From Acidobacteriaceae bacterium (lineage in GTDB: Bacteria; Acidobacteriota; Terriglobia; Terriglobales; Acidobacteriaceae): a DNA stretch of 64,000 bases. The stretch lies in NCBI GenBank assembly GCA_003165075.1, contig PLSM01000181.1, forward strand, positions 662 to 64,661, given 5' to 3'. How positions within the stretch are numbered: position 1 is the stretch's first letter; every line of letters begins with the position of its first letter. Both the position numbers and the translations under genes were made by a program. The notes beneath the pieces were generated by a model. The model made no database searches and was not told where the DNA came from. It worked only from the letters and a program-made list of their open reading frames with translations. Below, piece after piece: positions 7,764 to 16,513 of this stretch.

Positions 7764-9785
7764 ATGTCCACTTACACCTATCCCGGTGTCTACATCCAGG
7801 AACTGCCCAGCCCTGTCCATCCCATCACTGGCGTGGCCACATCGATTGCTGCATTTGTCGGATACACTGCGCGAGGCATCGACAATCGCGCCCAGGCTAT
7901 CTATAGCTTCTCTGATTTTGAACGGCTCTATGGCGGGCTGGCCTCCAACAGCGAGGTTAGCTATGCGGTGCAGCAGTTCTTCCAGAATGGCGGCTCGCAG
8001 GCTTATGTGGTGCGCACGCCCATGCACTATCCGGCCAGTCCAATACCCGTGATTGATGCAGCGGTTGAGATTGCCAAGTCCGGAGCCAATGGCATCACTT
8101 TCACAGCACTCAGCAGCGGACAGTGGGCCAACGGACAGCTTCTGGTGGATATCGACGTGCAGGGACTGGACCTGTCGACCACGACCGGAGACCCCCTGGC
8201 CTTCAATCTGACTATTACCGATCTGCTGGATGGGACCACAGAGTACTTCCCTGAAGTGACGTTGAACTCTGCGCTGCAAAACTATTTCGTCGCCGTGGTC
8301 AACGACCCTGACAACGGCTCTCAACTCGTCAATGTAACCGCCAATCTTCCCACCACCCCGACGGCTCTTGAAGTCACCGGCGTTCTGGGCACGCCTCTCA
8401 CCATCTCTGCCGTAAACACGGCCCTTGGCGGGGGAACCGCAGTCGCCAACGCGGACTGCAGCCTCACCTTGACGCTGCCCAACGGCCCGGTGACGCCGCC
8501 GACCATCAAGGTCATTGGCAACGGCATCACGATAGCGCAGACAGTTTCCGGACTGGCCTCGCAGCTGCAACAGGCGCTCAACAACTGGCTCATGGTCAAT
8601 GTCCCGGGCGCCTCGGTCACCTGCGTAGCCGCGCCCAGCGGCACTGGCACAGGGATTCGCGTCAACGCTCTACTGCCCAATCAGCCCGACGCCATGATCT
8701 CCTTCGGCTCCCCGGCCACCGGGAACGACGCGTCAAAAGTGCTGGGCTTGAATCCCACCGAATTCAGCAACGTGGCTCATTATGCGCTCGGCACAACCAC
8801 GGTCAACGCCGGGCTGGGCCTCGCCTCTACGCCCGCCACAAAGCCCTCCGGCCTGCCTTTGAACGACGAACTCATCGGCGATCCGTCAGCCTTCTCCGGC
8901 ATCTATGCACTGACCAAAGTGGACCTGTTCAACCTGCTCAGTATCCCCGAAGCGGCGCGCGCACTGCCCGGCAATCCCAACTCGCCCGATCCCAATATCA
9001 ACGCCACGGAAATCTATTCCGCAGCCATCGCGCTGTGCGATCAACGCCGGGCCATGCTGCTCATCGATCCGCCGCCCAACGTAAACACCGTGGCCGCGGC
9101 CGTGGACTGGAAGACCAATACGCTGGGCGTGGTCGATGCCAACGGCGCGGCGTTCTTCCCCCGCCTGCGCTTGGCCGATGCGCTCAACAACGGTCAGTTG
9201 CGCACCTTTGCTCCTTCAGGTGTGGTTGCGGGAGTGTATGCCAACACCGACGCCACACGCGGTGTGTGGAAGGCGCCTGCCGGCATCGGCGCCACCTTGA
9301 ATGGCGTGCAGAACATGACCTACCAGCTCAGCGACCAGGAGAATGGCGCGCTCAATCCACTGGGGCTTAACTGCTTCCGCACGTTTCCGTTGTATGGCCC
9401 CGTGTTGTGGGGCGCGCGCACCCTGGTGGGCGCTGACGCCATGACCAACCAGTGGAAGTATGTGCCCGTGCGGCGCGTTGCGCTCTTCCTTGAAGAGAGC
9501 CTCTACCGCGGCACCAAGTGGGTGGTCTTTGAACCCAACGATGAGCCGCTCTGGGCGGCCATCCGGCTCAACGTGGGATCGTTCATGGACTCCCTCTTCA
9601 AGAAAGGGTTCTTCCAGGGCATCACAGCTGACCAGGCCTACTTTGTGAAGTGCGACGACGAGACTACCACTCAGGCCGACATTGACCTGGGCATCGTAAA
9701 CATTCTGGTCGGATTTGCGCCGCTCAAGCCGGCGGAGTTCGTGGTCATTCAAATCGAACAGTTGACCGGGCAGGCGGGGTCGTAA
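7764..9785 (+). CDS. eCIS contractile sheath protein
   Basis: Outer sheath subunit whose contraction drives the inner tube. The 673-residue protein begins STYTYPGVYIQELPSPVHPI, the classic phage tail sheath N-terminus. Its C-terminal third (about 455-665) has the conserved sheath core: RLRLADALNNG, KYVPVRRVALFLEESLYRG and the IEQLTGQ end. The middle (about 95-360) is a long Thr/Gly/Asn-rich insertion expected to face outward; the family is often 350-500 residues, so this one is large. GGGAGG precedes the ATG. It is the first gene of the operon and the only sheath gene, whereas Afp/PVC clusters have three. Confidence 0.95.
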   Translation: MSTYTYPGVYIQELPSPVHPITGVATSIAAFVGYTARGIDNRAQAIYSFSDFERLYGGLASNSEVSYAVQQFFQNGGSQAYVVRTPMHYPASPIPVIDAAVEIAKSGANGITFTALSSGQWANGQLLVDIDVQGLDLSTTTGDPLAFNLTITDLLDGTTEYFPEVTLNSALQNYFVAVVNDPDNGSQLVNVTANLPTTPTALEVTGVLGTPLTISAVNTALGGGTAVANADCSLTLTLPNGPVTPPTIKVIGNGITIAQTVSGLASQLQQALNNWLMVNVPGASVTCVAAPSGTGTGIRVNALLPNQPDAMISFGSPATGNDASKVLGLNPTEFSNVAHYALGTTTVNAGLGLASTPATKPSGLPLNDELIGDPSAFSGIYALTKVDLFNLLSIPEAARALPGNPNSPDPNINATEIYSAAIALCDQRRAMLLIDPPPNVNTVAAAVDWKTNTLGVVDANGAAFFPRLRLADALNNGQLRTFAPSGVVAGVYANTDATRGVWKAPAGIGATLNGVQNMTYQLSDQENGALNPLGLNCFRTFPLYGPVLWGARTLVGADAMTNQWKYVPVRRVALFLEESLYRGTKWVVFEPNDEPLWAAIRLNVGSFMDSLFKKGFFQGITADQAYFVKCDDETTTQADIDLGIVNILVGFAPLKPAEFVVIQIEQLTGQAGS

Positions 9786-9860
9786 TCCGCATGCAGCCGT
9801 CGGCGAGCCGCCGCGGCCCTTGCGAATGAGTATCGAAATCGGAGAGACGAGGGAGGAATC

Positions 9861-10388
9861 ATGGCGGAGTTTGTCGTCAACGCGCAACGCTTCGATCCGT
9901 ATAAGAATTTCAAATTCCGGCTGAAGTGGGACGGGCAGTATGTCGCCGGTCTCAGCAAATGCTCGGCCCTCAAGCGCACCACTGAAGTGGTCAAGCACCG
10001 CGAAGGCGGCGATCCCAGCACCAGCCGCAAGTCGCCGGGGCGTAGCGAGTTTGGACCCATCACGCTCGAACGCGGCGTCACTCACGATCTGGCCTTCGAG
10101 GCCTGGGCGGCCAAGGTGTGGCAGATTGGCGCGGGGCTTGGCGCGGAGGTTTCTCTGGCCGACTTTCGCAAAGATGTGATCTTGGATTTCTACAACGAAG
10201 CCGGGCAACTTGCCATTAGCTACAAGATCTATCGCGCATGGGTTTCTGAATATCAGGCCATGCCGGACTTGGACGCTAACGCCAACGCCGTCGCTATCCA
10301 GCACATCATCCTTGAGAACGAGGGATGGGAGCGCGACACCTCGGTGACCGAGCCGACTGAGCCGAGCTTCACGTCGACGCGGGCATAG
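9861..10388 (+). CDS. eCIS inner tube protein (gp19-like)
   Basis: Inner tube subunit around which the sheath assembles. The 175-residue protein contains DPYKNFKFRLKWDGQYVAGL near the N-terminus, VVKHREGG and ITLERGVTHD in the middle, and QHIILENEGWER near the end. These are hallmarks of the T4 gp19/Afp1 tail tube family, and the length is typical. GAGGGAGGAATC precedes the ATG. It lies 75 bases after the sheath gene. Only one tube gene is present, so tube start and end caps must come from other proteins of the locus. Confidence 0.94.
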   Translation: MAEFVVNAQRFDPYKNFKFRLKWDGQYVAGLSKCSALKRTTEVVKHREGGDPSTSRKSPGRSEFGPITLERGVTHDLAFEAWAAKVWQIGAGLGAEVSLADFRKDVILDFYNEAGQLAISYKIYRAWVSEYQAMPDLDANANAVAIQHIILENEGWERDTSVTEPTEPSFTSTRA

Positions 10389-10577
10389 CAGAAGCTGGCT
10401 CAGACTCTCGGCCACCAAACAACCGGCGCAGGCGCGACACTCTGAGGACTTCTCTCCAGTCCCGTGATCTTCGGCAGCGAAAGTGCGCGCCGCAGTCCTT
10501 TTGCTTTGCTGGCCCGGTGCCTTGGTGACAAAGCAATTCGAAACGCAATCGGAATGATCGGCGGAAAGAGCAGACCA

Positions 10578-11300
10578 ATGTACGCACTCGATGGTGAGCG
10601 AATGTTAACAGCGTGGGAGCGGGGCCGCGAACAGCGGGAGCCCTGGCGCGCGCTCGCCCTGCTGCAGGTAGCTTTGCCGGAGTGGGACATTGGCGCTCTT
10701 GCGGCTTTGCCGCTCGTGGAGCGGAATGCGCTGCTGTTGCGGCTGCGCGCCATGACCTTCGGCGGCCGCATCGAGGGCTTCGCTGTTTGTCCGGAGTGTG
10801 GTGAGCAATTGCAGTTTGTGGTCAATGTTGCAGACCTTGAGCGGGAGTTACGTGCCCCCTGTGAGGAGTCCTGGCTTGAAGCGGAGACGGAGATGCGCAT
10901 GCGCCCGGTCAATAGCAGCGACCTGGCCGCATCCATGGCCGCCGACGGCGATGCGCAAGCGCGCGAACTGCTGCTGGAGCGGACGCTGATCTTGCCTCAG
11001 CCCGCGAACATTGAATCTCCGCAGCCCCAGCACACACAGCGTTCCGATTGGTTGGCCCGTTTCGAGCGGCTCAATGCCTCGGCAGAAATCCGCTGCTTAT
11101 TGCCTTGTGCTGCGTGCGGCGCTCGTCCGGTGCTCGACCTGGATATTGCCGGCTTTGTGTGGCGTGAGGTCGCGCTTGCAGCAAGGCGGCTGCTCACTGA
11201 AATTCACCGCTTGGCTCGCGCCTATGGATGGAGCCAGCAGGCAATCGCGGCCATGAGCACCCCGCGCCGTGCCGCTTACCTGGAGATGTTAGACGCATGA
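10578..11300 (+). CDS. Zinc-ribbon hub-assembly protein (T4 gp26/28-like)
   Basis: About 240 residues with two CxxC pairs, CPEC (71-74) and CAAC (177-180), that could bind one zinc ion. The ending LARAYGWSQQAIAAM..RRAAYLEML is the recurring C-terminus of baseplate-associated proteins in eCIS loci that resemble T4 hub-assembly proteins. They are cytoplasmic assembly factors or minor baseplate parts. I chose the ATG at 10578; the frame is open back to 10464 and an ATG at 10602 is also possible. The stop overlaps the next ATG (ATGA). Family membership is moderately certain; the exact role is not. Confidence 0.75.
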   Translation: MYALDGERMLTAWERGREQREPWRALALLQVALPEWDIGALAALPLVERNALLLRLRAMTFGGRIEGFAVCPECGEQLQFVVNVADLERELRAPCEESWLEAETEMRMRPVNSSDLAASMAADGDAQARELLLERTLILPQPANIESPQPQHTQRSDWLARFERLNASAEIRCLLPCAACGARPVLDLDIAGFVWREVALAARRLLTEIHRLARAYGWSQQAIAAMSTPRRAAYLEMLDA

Positions 11301-12004
11301 GCGGAGTACTCGACAGAATGGTGCAACGCACGCGCGGCGAATTGCCCGCGGTTGAGCCATTGGTGGCTCCCCAGTGGACAGTACTCGGAGCGCAGGCGGC
11401 TTCGTCTGAAGGTACGTTTGAGCGCGAAGCCCCCGTCCGCATGGATTTGCAGCGCCGTGAAGTCACGCCTTTTTCCAAGCCGGAGGCAACGGCGAAGATT
11501 CCCGCATTGAACCAGAATGCGCCCGCTCCCCCCGATGTGTCAGGCCGCAACCCGAGCATCGAGCCTTCACCAAAGGCCTCCGAACCGGCGCACCATGCGC
11601 AGATCCGCTCCACTCCTCAGAACCTCAGCACTCCTAAGTCTCCTGCTGTTGCCCAGGCCCCGCAGGACTCTGCACCACCGGAATTGCGCGTTCTTGAAGT
11701 GCGCACCGTGAACGCACCAGGCGCAGCGTCGGATGTGCAGCGAAAAGCGGCTGACGAGCCACAACGGGCTCTACCACCGATGGGGCGGAAGCCGGAACAC
11801 GAAGTAAAGCCGGTGCCGGCGATTGTTCAAGTGCACAACGAGGCCGCGCCGGGGATGGACGCCGCCGGCGAACACACTGAGATTCACATCACCATCGGCA
11901 GCGTCGAGCTGCATGCGCCGCGCACTGCCGCCAAGGCGCCTCCATTCCAGCCCCGCGTGACCCTCGATCAGTTTCTGAACCGCAGGTCGGGAGCCGCGTC
12001 ATGA
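11297..12004 (+). CDS. Proline-rich eCIS protein with conserved C-terminal strand
   Basis: A 235-residue protein. The first 185 residues are rich in Pro, Ala and charged residues and look disordered. The last 45 contain EIHITIGSVELHAP and end VTLDQFLNRRSG. A beta strand of this kind followed by a short LD-x-FLxRR helix recurs in small eCIS-associated proteins, as far as I can recall. It overlaps both neighbours by four bases (ATGA), so it is translated together with the zinc-ribbon and DUF4255 genes. The role is unknown; a flexible linker or assembly chaperone is possible. I saw no enzymatic motif. Confidence 0.7.
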   Translation: MSGVLDRMVQRTRGELPAVEPLVAPQWTVLGAQAASSEGTFEREAPVRMDLQRREVTPFSKPEATAKIPALNQNAPAPPDVSGRNPSIEPSPKASEPAHHAQIRSTPQNLSTPKSPAVAQAPQDSAPPELRVLEVRTVNAPGAASDVQRKAADEPQRALPPMGRKPEHEVKPVPAIVQVHNEAAPGMDAAGEHTEIHITIGSVELHAPRTAAKAPPFQPRVTLDQFLNRRSGAAS

Positions 12005-13266
12005 GCGACTATCTTGCGGTTGGCGGCGTCAGCGCCGTACTGAAATCCCTACTCACCACTGCGCTTGCGGCGGGCGGCCCGTCCACAATTCTTGGTGCGG
12101 CGGCTGGCATCACCAACGTGGCGCCCGACCTGGTCTCAACCGGCCCCGATGAGTCCGCGCAGATCAATCTCTTTCTCTATTACGCCAGCATCAATCCCGC
12201 CTTGCGCAACCTGGGCTTGCCTTCCATGAGCGCCAACGGCGCGTCCTTGAGCAATCCGCCTCTGGCCATCAATCTGCATTACCTGGTCACTGCGTACGGC
12301 AGCAATCCATTCGACGCGGAGATTCTTCTTGGCTGGGCCATGCAGGTCTTTCACTCGACGCCCGTTGTGCCGCGCGAAACCATCGAGCAGGCCCTCGCTG
12401 ACCTGGTCTCCGTCCACCCCGCTCCGGCCGAGCAGCAGTTGATCTCCGGCAGCACCCTGGCCAGCCAGGCGGAGCACATCCGCATTACGCCGGAGACGCT
12501 GACCACCGAAGAGATTTATCGCTTGTGGACCGCCTTCCAGACCAGCTACCGGCCCACCACTTCCTACCAGGTCTCGGTAGTGGTCATTCAGGATACACAG
12601 AGTTATGCGTCGAACCTCCCTGTGCAGCGGCGATCGGTGCTGGCCCTGCCGCTCATCAGCCCGCTCATCGCCAGCGTCACACCTGCAATGATCGCCTCGG
12701 GCCAGACCCTCACCATCACCGGCAGCAACTTCCTGGGCGACACTGCCGCGGACACTCAAGTCTCTTTCGACATGGGAGCGGGCGTGGCTGCCGCCACGGT
12801 ACAGGGCTCCTGCGTACGCGCCGTGGTTCCTGCCACGCTCGCTGCGGGTACGCACAATGTACGCGTGCTGCGCAACGTCACCTTTCCCTCCTCCACGCGC
12901 GTGCATCCCGGCTTCTCATCGAATCCCGTACCCTTCCAGCTTGTTCCGGTCATCACGCTGCCGGTCACGCCGCCCATCAAGGCAACCCAGGGCAGTCCGC
13001 TTACCCTTACCCTCACCCCCGCGGTGGGTGTGATGCAGACAGTGGTGGTTTACATCGGCGACCAAGCTATCCCCATGTCGCCCATGCCGCTTAGCGGCCC
13101 GGCAACGTCAACGCAGATCACTGTCACCGTGCCTGCTTCCATTGCCGTAGGCACATATCCGCTGCGCGTTGAAGTAGACGGCGCCCAGAGCCGCCTCACC
13201 CTCGACACGACTTCAGGCAGTCCAACCTTTGGCCAATTCCTGCCCCAGGCGGAGGTGAGCGCATGA
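12001..13266 (+). CDS. DUF4255 tail-terminator-like protein with IPT domain
   Basis: The N-terminal 200 residues match the Pvc16/Afp16 N-terminal family (DUF4255): SDYLAVGGVSAVLKSLL, the DESAQINLFLYYASINPALRN strand and LHYLVTAYG. In Afp, Afp16 caps the tube and sheath and sets particle length, so the same role is likely here. Residues about 215-305 (PLIASVTPAMIASGQTLTIT) form an IPT/TIG immunoglobulin-like domain, and a second beta-rich domain ends the 421 residues. These extra domains are absent from the shortest Afp16 proteins and may be surface exposed. Four-base overlaps link it to both neighbours. Confidence 0.88.
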   Translation: MSDYLAVGGVSAVLKSLLTTALAAGGPSTILGAAAGITNVAPDLVSTGPDESAQINLFLYYASINPALRNLGLPSMSANGASLSNPPLAINLHYLVTAYGSNPFDAEILLGWAMQVFHSTPVVPRETIEQALADLVSVHPAPAEQQLISGSTLASQAEHIRITPETLTTEEIYRLWTAFQTSYRPTTSYQVSVVVIQDTQSYASNLPVQRRSVLALPLISPLIASVTPAMIASGQTLTITGSNFLGDTAADTQVSFDMGAGVAAATVQGSCVRAVVPATLAAGTHNVRVLRNVTFPSSTRVHPGFSSNPVPFQLVPVITLPVTPPIKATQGSPLTLTLTPAVGVMQTVVVYIGDQAIPMSPMPLSGPATSTQITVTVPASIAVGTYPLRVEVDGAQSRLTLDTTSGSPTFGQFLPQAEVSA

Positions 13267-15263
13267 CCCTCGTGCGGGATGCTGCCACCCTCGCATTGTG
13301 GGATGAGTTGGAGCGCGTGCTCGCGCAGTTGCAGCGCCGCGTGCAGTTTAATTCCTCTCACGACAGTGTTTCCCCAGGCATTGAGAACGGACATCGGCCG
13401 CACGCCGCGCCCTTGACCGACGATCATGACGAGCCGTTTTTGCCCGCTCGCTGGAATCCCATCGAGCGGTTGCGCGAGATATTTTCGCTCAGCAACTTCG
13501 AAGTGGACATCCTGCTGCTCTGCGCCGGTGCTGCACTGGATCCGCGCTTTGCCGCGGCCTGTGCCGCTGCCCAGCCGGATGCGCCTTCCGCGTCTGCATC
13601 CTGGCCGGCTTTCGGGCTTGCGGTCGCTGTGTTGGACGAGCCCCATTGGAGCGCCATGAGCCGCCTGCGGCCGCTCCGCTACTGGCGCCTCCTTGAAGTT
13701 GGGCCGGGTCCGCTGCTTCACACGCCGCTCGAAATCGATGAACGCATTCTGCAATTTCTGCTCGACGTTCCCACCGCGGATGAACGACTCGAATTGCTCA
13801 TGCACCCGCTCCCCATCGAAGAGGCGCACGGCGAAGATCTGTCCGCCGGATTGCGTCAGACAGCGCAGCGCGGCGCGTTCCATTGGCGTCAGCCCCGCAG
13901 TGCGCGCGGCCCGCTGCTGTTAACCGGAGCGCGCGGAAGTGACCGAATCGCGCTCTTCCACGCTTTGTGCCGCGAGGCCGGCGTGCGCGCGTGGGAAATG
14001 GAAGCCGCCCATCTGCCCGAATCTCCGGCTGAGCGCGAGCGTCTGGCCCGTGTCTTTACGCGCGAGGCTGTGCTGTGGCCGGTTGCGTTGCTGGTCCGCA
14101 CCACCCAGCTTGATAACGTGCAGGCCCTTGCGTCCTGGCTCGACCGCGTCGATGCGCCCATCGCGGTCGAGGTCGAGCCGGGTTCGCCTGCCGAGCGGTT
14201 GCAAGGAACGCGGCTCGATACGCCCGCCATGAGCGCGGCGGAACGCAAGACAATGTGGGCCGCGCACCTCGGTCCCCTCGCTGCGCAGATGAACGGCGCG
14301 CTGGACACTATGGTGGATGTGTTTACGTTGGATGCAACTGAAATCCGCCGTGCCGCCGAAACCGTGCGGGAGGAAATGCTTCTCGAAGGCGGCAACAGAA
14401 CAGCCGTGGCCCATGCGGCCTGGCGCGTGTGCCGCACCGCTGCACGGCGCTCGCTCGACGATCTCGCAGCGCGCGCTGAGGCCCTTTCGTCGTGGCAGGA
14501 TCTGGTGCTGCCTGACGGCCAGGTGGAGATTCTGCACCAGATCGTAGCCAACGCGCGCCAATCCTCGCTGGTCTTGCAAGACTGGGGATTTGCGGGCCGC
14601 TACACACGCGGCCTCGGGCTCTCCGCACTCTTTGCCGGTCCCAGCGGCACCGGCAAGACCATGGCCGCCGGTATCCTGGCGCGCGAGCTGGATCGGGACC
14701 TTTACCAGATCGACCTTGCCACAATGGTCAGCAAATACATCGGCGAGACAGAAAAAAATCTCCGCCGCGTGTTTGACGCCGCCGAGCGCAGTGGCGCCAT
14801 CCTGCTCTTCGACGAGGCGGATGCTCTGTTCGGAAAGCGCAGCCAGGTACGCGACAGCCACGACCGCTACGCCAACCTTGAGATCAGCTACCTGCTGCAG
14901 CGCATGGAGTCCTATCGCGGCATCGCCATCCTTACCACCAATATGCAGGGCTCCCTGGATACCGCCTTCCAGCGCCGCCTGCGTTTTGTTGTGCAGTTTC
15001 CATTCCCCGACGCGCCGAGCCGCGAGCGTATCTGGCGCAGTGTCTTTCCTGCCGCCGCGCCTACTCACTCGCTCGACTTTCCTCGTCTCGCGCAGTTGAA
15101 TGTCACCGGCGGCGTCATTCGCAACATGGCATTGCTGGCCGCATTTCTGGCCGCAGATGAGCATGCCGCAATCGCCATGCGCCATGTACTTACAGCCGCG
15201 CGCACTGAATACGCCAAGCTTGAAAAGCCGCTCGGCGCGGCAGAAACGCGAGGCTGGCTGTGA
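13263..15263 (+). CDS. eCIS AAA+ ATPase (Afp15/Pvc15-like)
   Basis: Cytoplasmic ATPase needed for assembly or cargo loading in characterised eCIS. The 666-residue protein has a canonical AAA+ module at the C-terminus: Walker A GPSGTGKT (459-466), Walker B LLFDEAD (514-520), a sensor-1 Asn in ILTTN, and an RR arginine-finger region after TAFQ (571-572). The N-terminal 400 residues contain an all-alpha region (FSLSNFEVDILLLCAG) and a degenerate first ATPase-like unit (LLLTGARGSD at 218-227) without the Lys of Walker A. This two-part plan is usual for the eCIS ATPase. The stop overlaps the next GTG. Confidence 0.93.
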   Translation: MTLVRDAATLALWDELERVLAQLQRRVQFNSSHDSVSPGIENGHRPHAAPLTDDHDEPFLPARWNPIERLREIFSLSNFEVDILLLCAGAALDPRFAAACAAAQPDAPSASASWPAFGLAVAVLDEPHWSAMSRLRPLRYWRLLEVGPGPLLHTPLEIDERILQFLLDVPTADERLELLMHPLPIEEAHGEDLSAGLRQTAQRGAFHWRQPRSARGPLLLTGARGSDRIALFHALCREAGVRAWEMEAAHLPESPAERERLARVFTREAVLWPVALLVRTTQLDNVQALASWLDRVDAPIAVEVEPGSPAERLQGTRLDTPAMSAAERKTMWAAHLGPLAAQMNGALDTMVDVFTLDATEIRRAAETVREEMLLEGGNRTAVAHAAWRVCRTAARRSLDDLAARAEALSSWQDLVLPDGQVEILHQIVANARQSSLVLQDWGFAGRYTRGLGLSALFAGPSGTGKTMAAGILARELDRDLYQIDLATMVSKYIGETEKNLRRVFDAAERSGAILLFDEADALFGKRSQVRDSHDRYANLEISYLLQRMESYRGIAILTTNMQGSLDTAFQRRLRFVVQFPFPDAPSRERIWRSVFPAAAPTHSLDFPRLAQLNVTGGVIRNMALLAAFLAADEHAAIAMRHVLTAARTEYAKLEKPLGAAETRGWL

Positions 15264-15538
15264 ACTCCCGCAAGGTGCACATTCACATCGACCGCATGGT
15301 GATTGAAGGCCTTCCACCTCATGCGCAGCAGCGTTTCGTCCGCGCCCTCGAAACCCACTTGACCCAAATGGTCGACGCGCAGGCTCCCCGCGATCTCTTT
15401 GCAGCAAGCTCGCGGCGCATCGCATCGCTCGATGCCGGTCGCCTGCGCGCCGGCGCCACTCCCGAGCAGGCGGCCGCACAAGTCACCGCGGCTCTCCACG
15501 GCAAACTCGCCGGAAAGGGGATCAACCGCCATGGCTAA
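15260..15538 (+). CDS. Small conserved eCIS protein
   Basis: A 92-residue protein starting at GTG inside the ATPase stop (GTGA). It opens KVHIHIDRMVIEGLPPHAQQ, a beta strand and helix reminiscent of the C-terminal strand of the protein at 11297-12004, then a helical stretch rich in Ala and Arg. It ends inside the next gene (8-base overlap), so the four genes from 12001 on are translationally coupled. No known domain is recognised with certainty. Its position between ATPase and baseplate genes suggests a structural or adaptor role. Confidence 0.7.
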   Translation: MNSRKVHIHIDRMVIEGLPPHAQQRFVRALETHLTQMVDAQAPRDLFAASSRRIASLDAGRLRAGATPEQAAAQVTAALHGKLAGKGINRHG

Positions 15539-16133
15539 CGTCTCGCCGTTGCTCCAGAAGGGCGCCATCCTGGTGGTCGATCCCACCACCGGAATTCCAC
15601 TCAACACCATCAGTTTCGAATACAACCCTGAATCGATCCGTCGCAGCCTGCAACCGCAGAGCGTCGGCGATCAGCCCGACCGCACTGAAGTGCTGCGCCT
15701 CAAAGGGCCGGCCATCGAGACCATTCACTGCGACGTCGAAATCGACGCCACCGATCAACTTGCTGCTTCCGATCCCACTGCGATGAGCCTGGGCATCTCG
15801 CCGCAGCTTGCGGTTCTCGAGTTGCTGGTCTATCCCTCCAGCTCCATCCTCATCGCCAACGAAGTGCTGTCGCTGGTAGGCACCATTGAGATTCTGCCCA
15901 TGTCGTCGAATCTCACCATCTTTATCTGGGGCCCCAATCGCGTCACACCCGTGCGCATCACGGGCATCGAGATTGCCGAGGAGGCATTCGATCCCAAGCT
16001 GAATCCGATTCGCGCCAAAGTCTCGCTTTCGATGCGCGTATTGAATGTGAACGATGTCGGCTTCCTCACCCCGGCCGGAGCCATGTATATGGCCTATCAA
16101 ATGAGCAAGGAGTCGCTCGCGCAGCGCGCGTGA
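15531..16133 (+). CDS. eCIS tube/baseplate adaptor (Afp7 N-terminal-like)
   Basis: A 200-residue protein opening NVSPLLQKGAILVVDP, followed by ISFEYNPESIRRSL and EVLRLKGPAIETIHCDVEID. This is the N-terminal beta domain of the Afp7/Pvc7 family (CIS tube protein), which joins the tube to the hub in the baseplate. In Afp7 this domain is followed in the same chain by LysM; here the LysM part is the next separate gene. The start at 15531 overlaps the previous gene by 8 bases, and the AAAGGGG upstream is a plausible ribosome binding site. Confidence 0.85.
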   Translation: MANVSPLLQKGAILVVDPTTGIPLNTISFEYNPESIRRSLQPQSVGDQPDRTEVLRLKGPAIETIHCDVEIDATDQLAASDPTAMSLGISPQLAVLELLVYPSSSILIANEVLSLVGTIEILPMSSNLTIFIWGPNRVTPVRITGIEIAEEAFDPKLNPIRAKVSLSMRVLNVNDVGFLTPAGAMYMAYQMSKESLAQRA

Positions 16134-16147
16134 GCAGGAGGAACACG

Positions 16148-16513
16148 ATGGACAACGCATTAGCGGCATTGGTGCAGGCAGCCACCGGAACCGGTGCGCC
16201 CACCAATCCCAGCAGCCGCTACTACGGCAGCGCTGTGGAACAGATGACGCTGCCCAACGGAACCGTGGTTGCCTACCTGTCGCGGCGCATCATTCCCCAG
16301 GCTTCTATCTGGCCGGTTACGCAAAACTACAGTGTCGTGGTTGCAGACCGGCTCGACAATCTTGCCGCACGCTTTGTCGGTGATCCCATTCTCTTCTGGA
16401 TGATCGCCGACGCCAACGCCGCTTTCAACCCTGACGACCTCACCGCCGAACCGGGCAAGGTGATTCTCATTCCGTTGGTCTCGGGTATTCCCTCCGGAGC
16501 GCGCAATGGTTAG
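16148..16513 (+). CDS. LysM-type baseplate protein (gp53-like)
   Basis: A 121-residue protein whose second half (YSVVVADRLDNLAARF..DPILFWMIADAN..PGKVILIPL) has the beta-alpha-alpha-beta outline of a LysM/gp53 domain. It probably clamps the inner baseplate. The ATG at 16148 is preceded by GCAGGAGG at ideal spacing; a GTG at 16130 in the same frame overlaps the previous stop but is less likely. Together with the gene before it, it makes up what is one protein (Afp7) in Photorhabdus and Serratia systems. It overlaps the hub gene by 8 bases. Confidence 0.82.
   Translation: MDNALAALVQAATGTGAPTNPSSRYYGSAVEQMTLPNGTVVAYLSRRIIPQASIWPVTQNYSVVVADRLDNLAARFVGDPILFWMIADANAAFNPDDLTAEPGKVILIPLVSGIPSGARNG

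Noticed and set aside
9216-10418. 400-codon minus-strand frame over the sheath end and tube gene
   Set aside because: Shadow of two well-supported plus-strand genes; composition is unlike a protein with known motifs.
13920-15479. Long open frame (519 codons) on the minus strand across the ATPase gene
   Set aside because: It is antisense to a clear AAA+ ATPase with all motifs; high GC keeps such frames open. No domain or ribosome binding site was seen.
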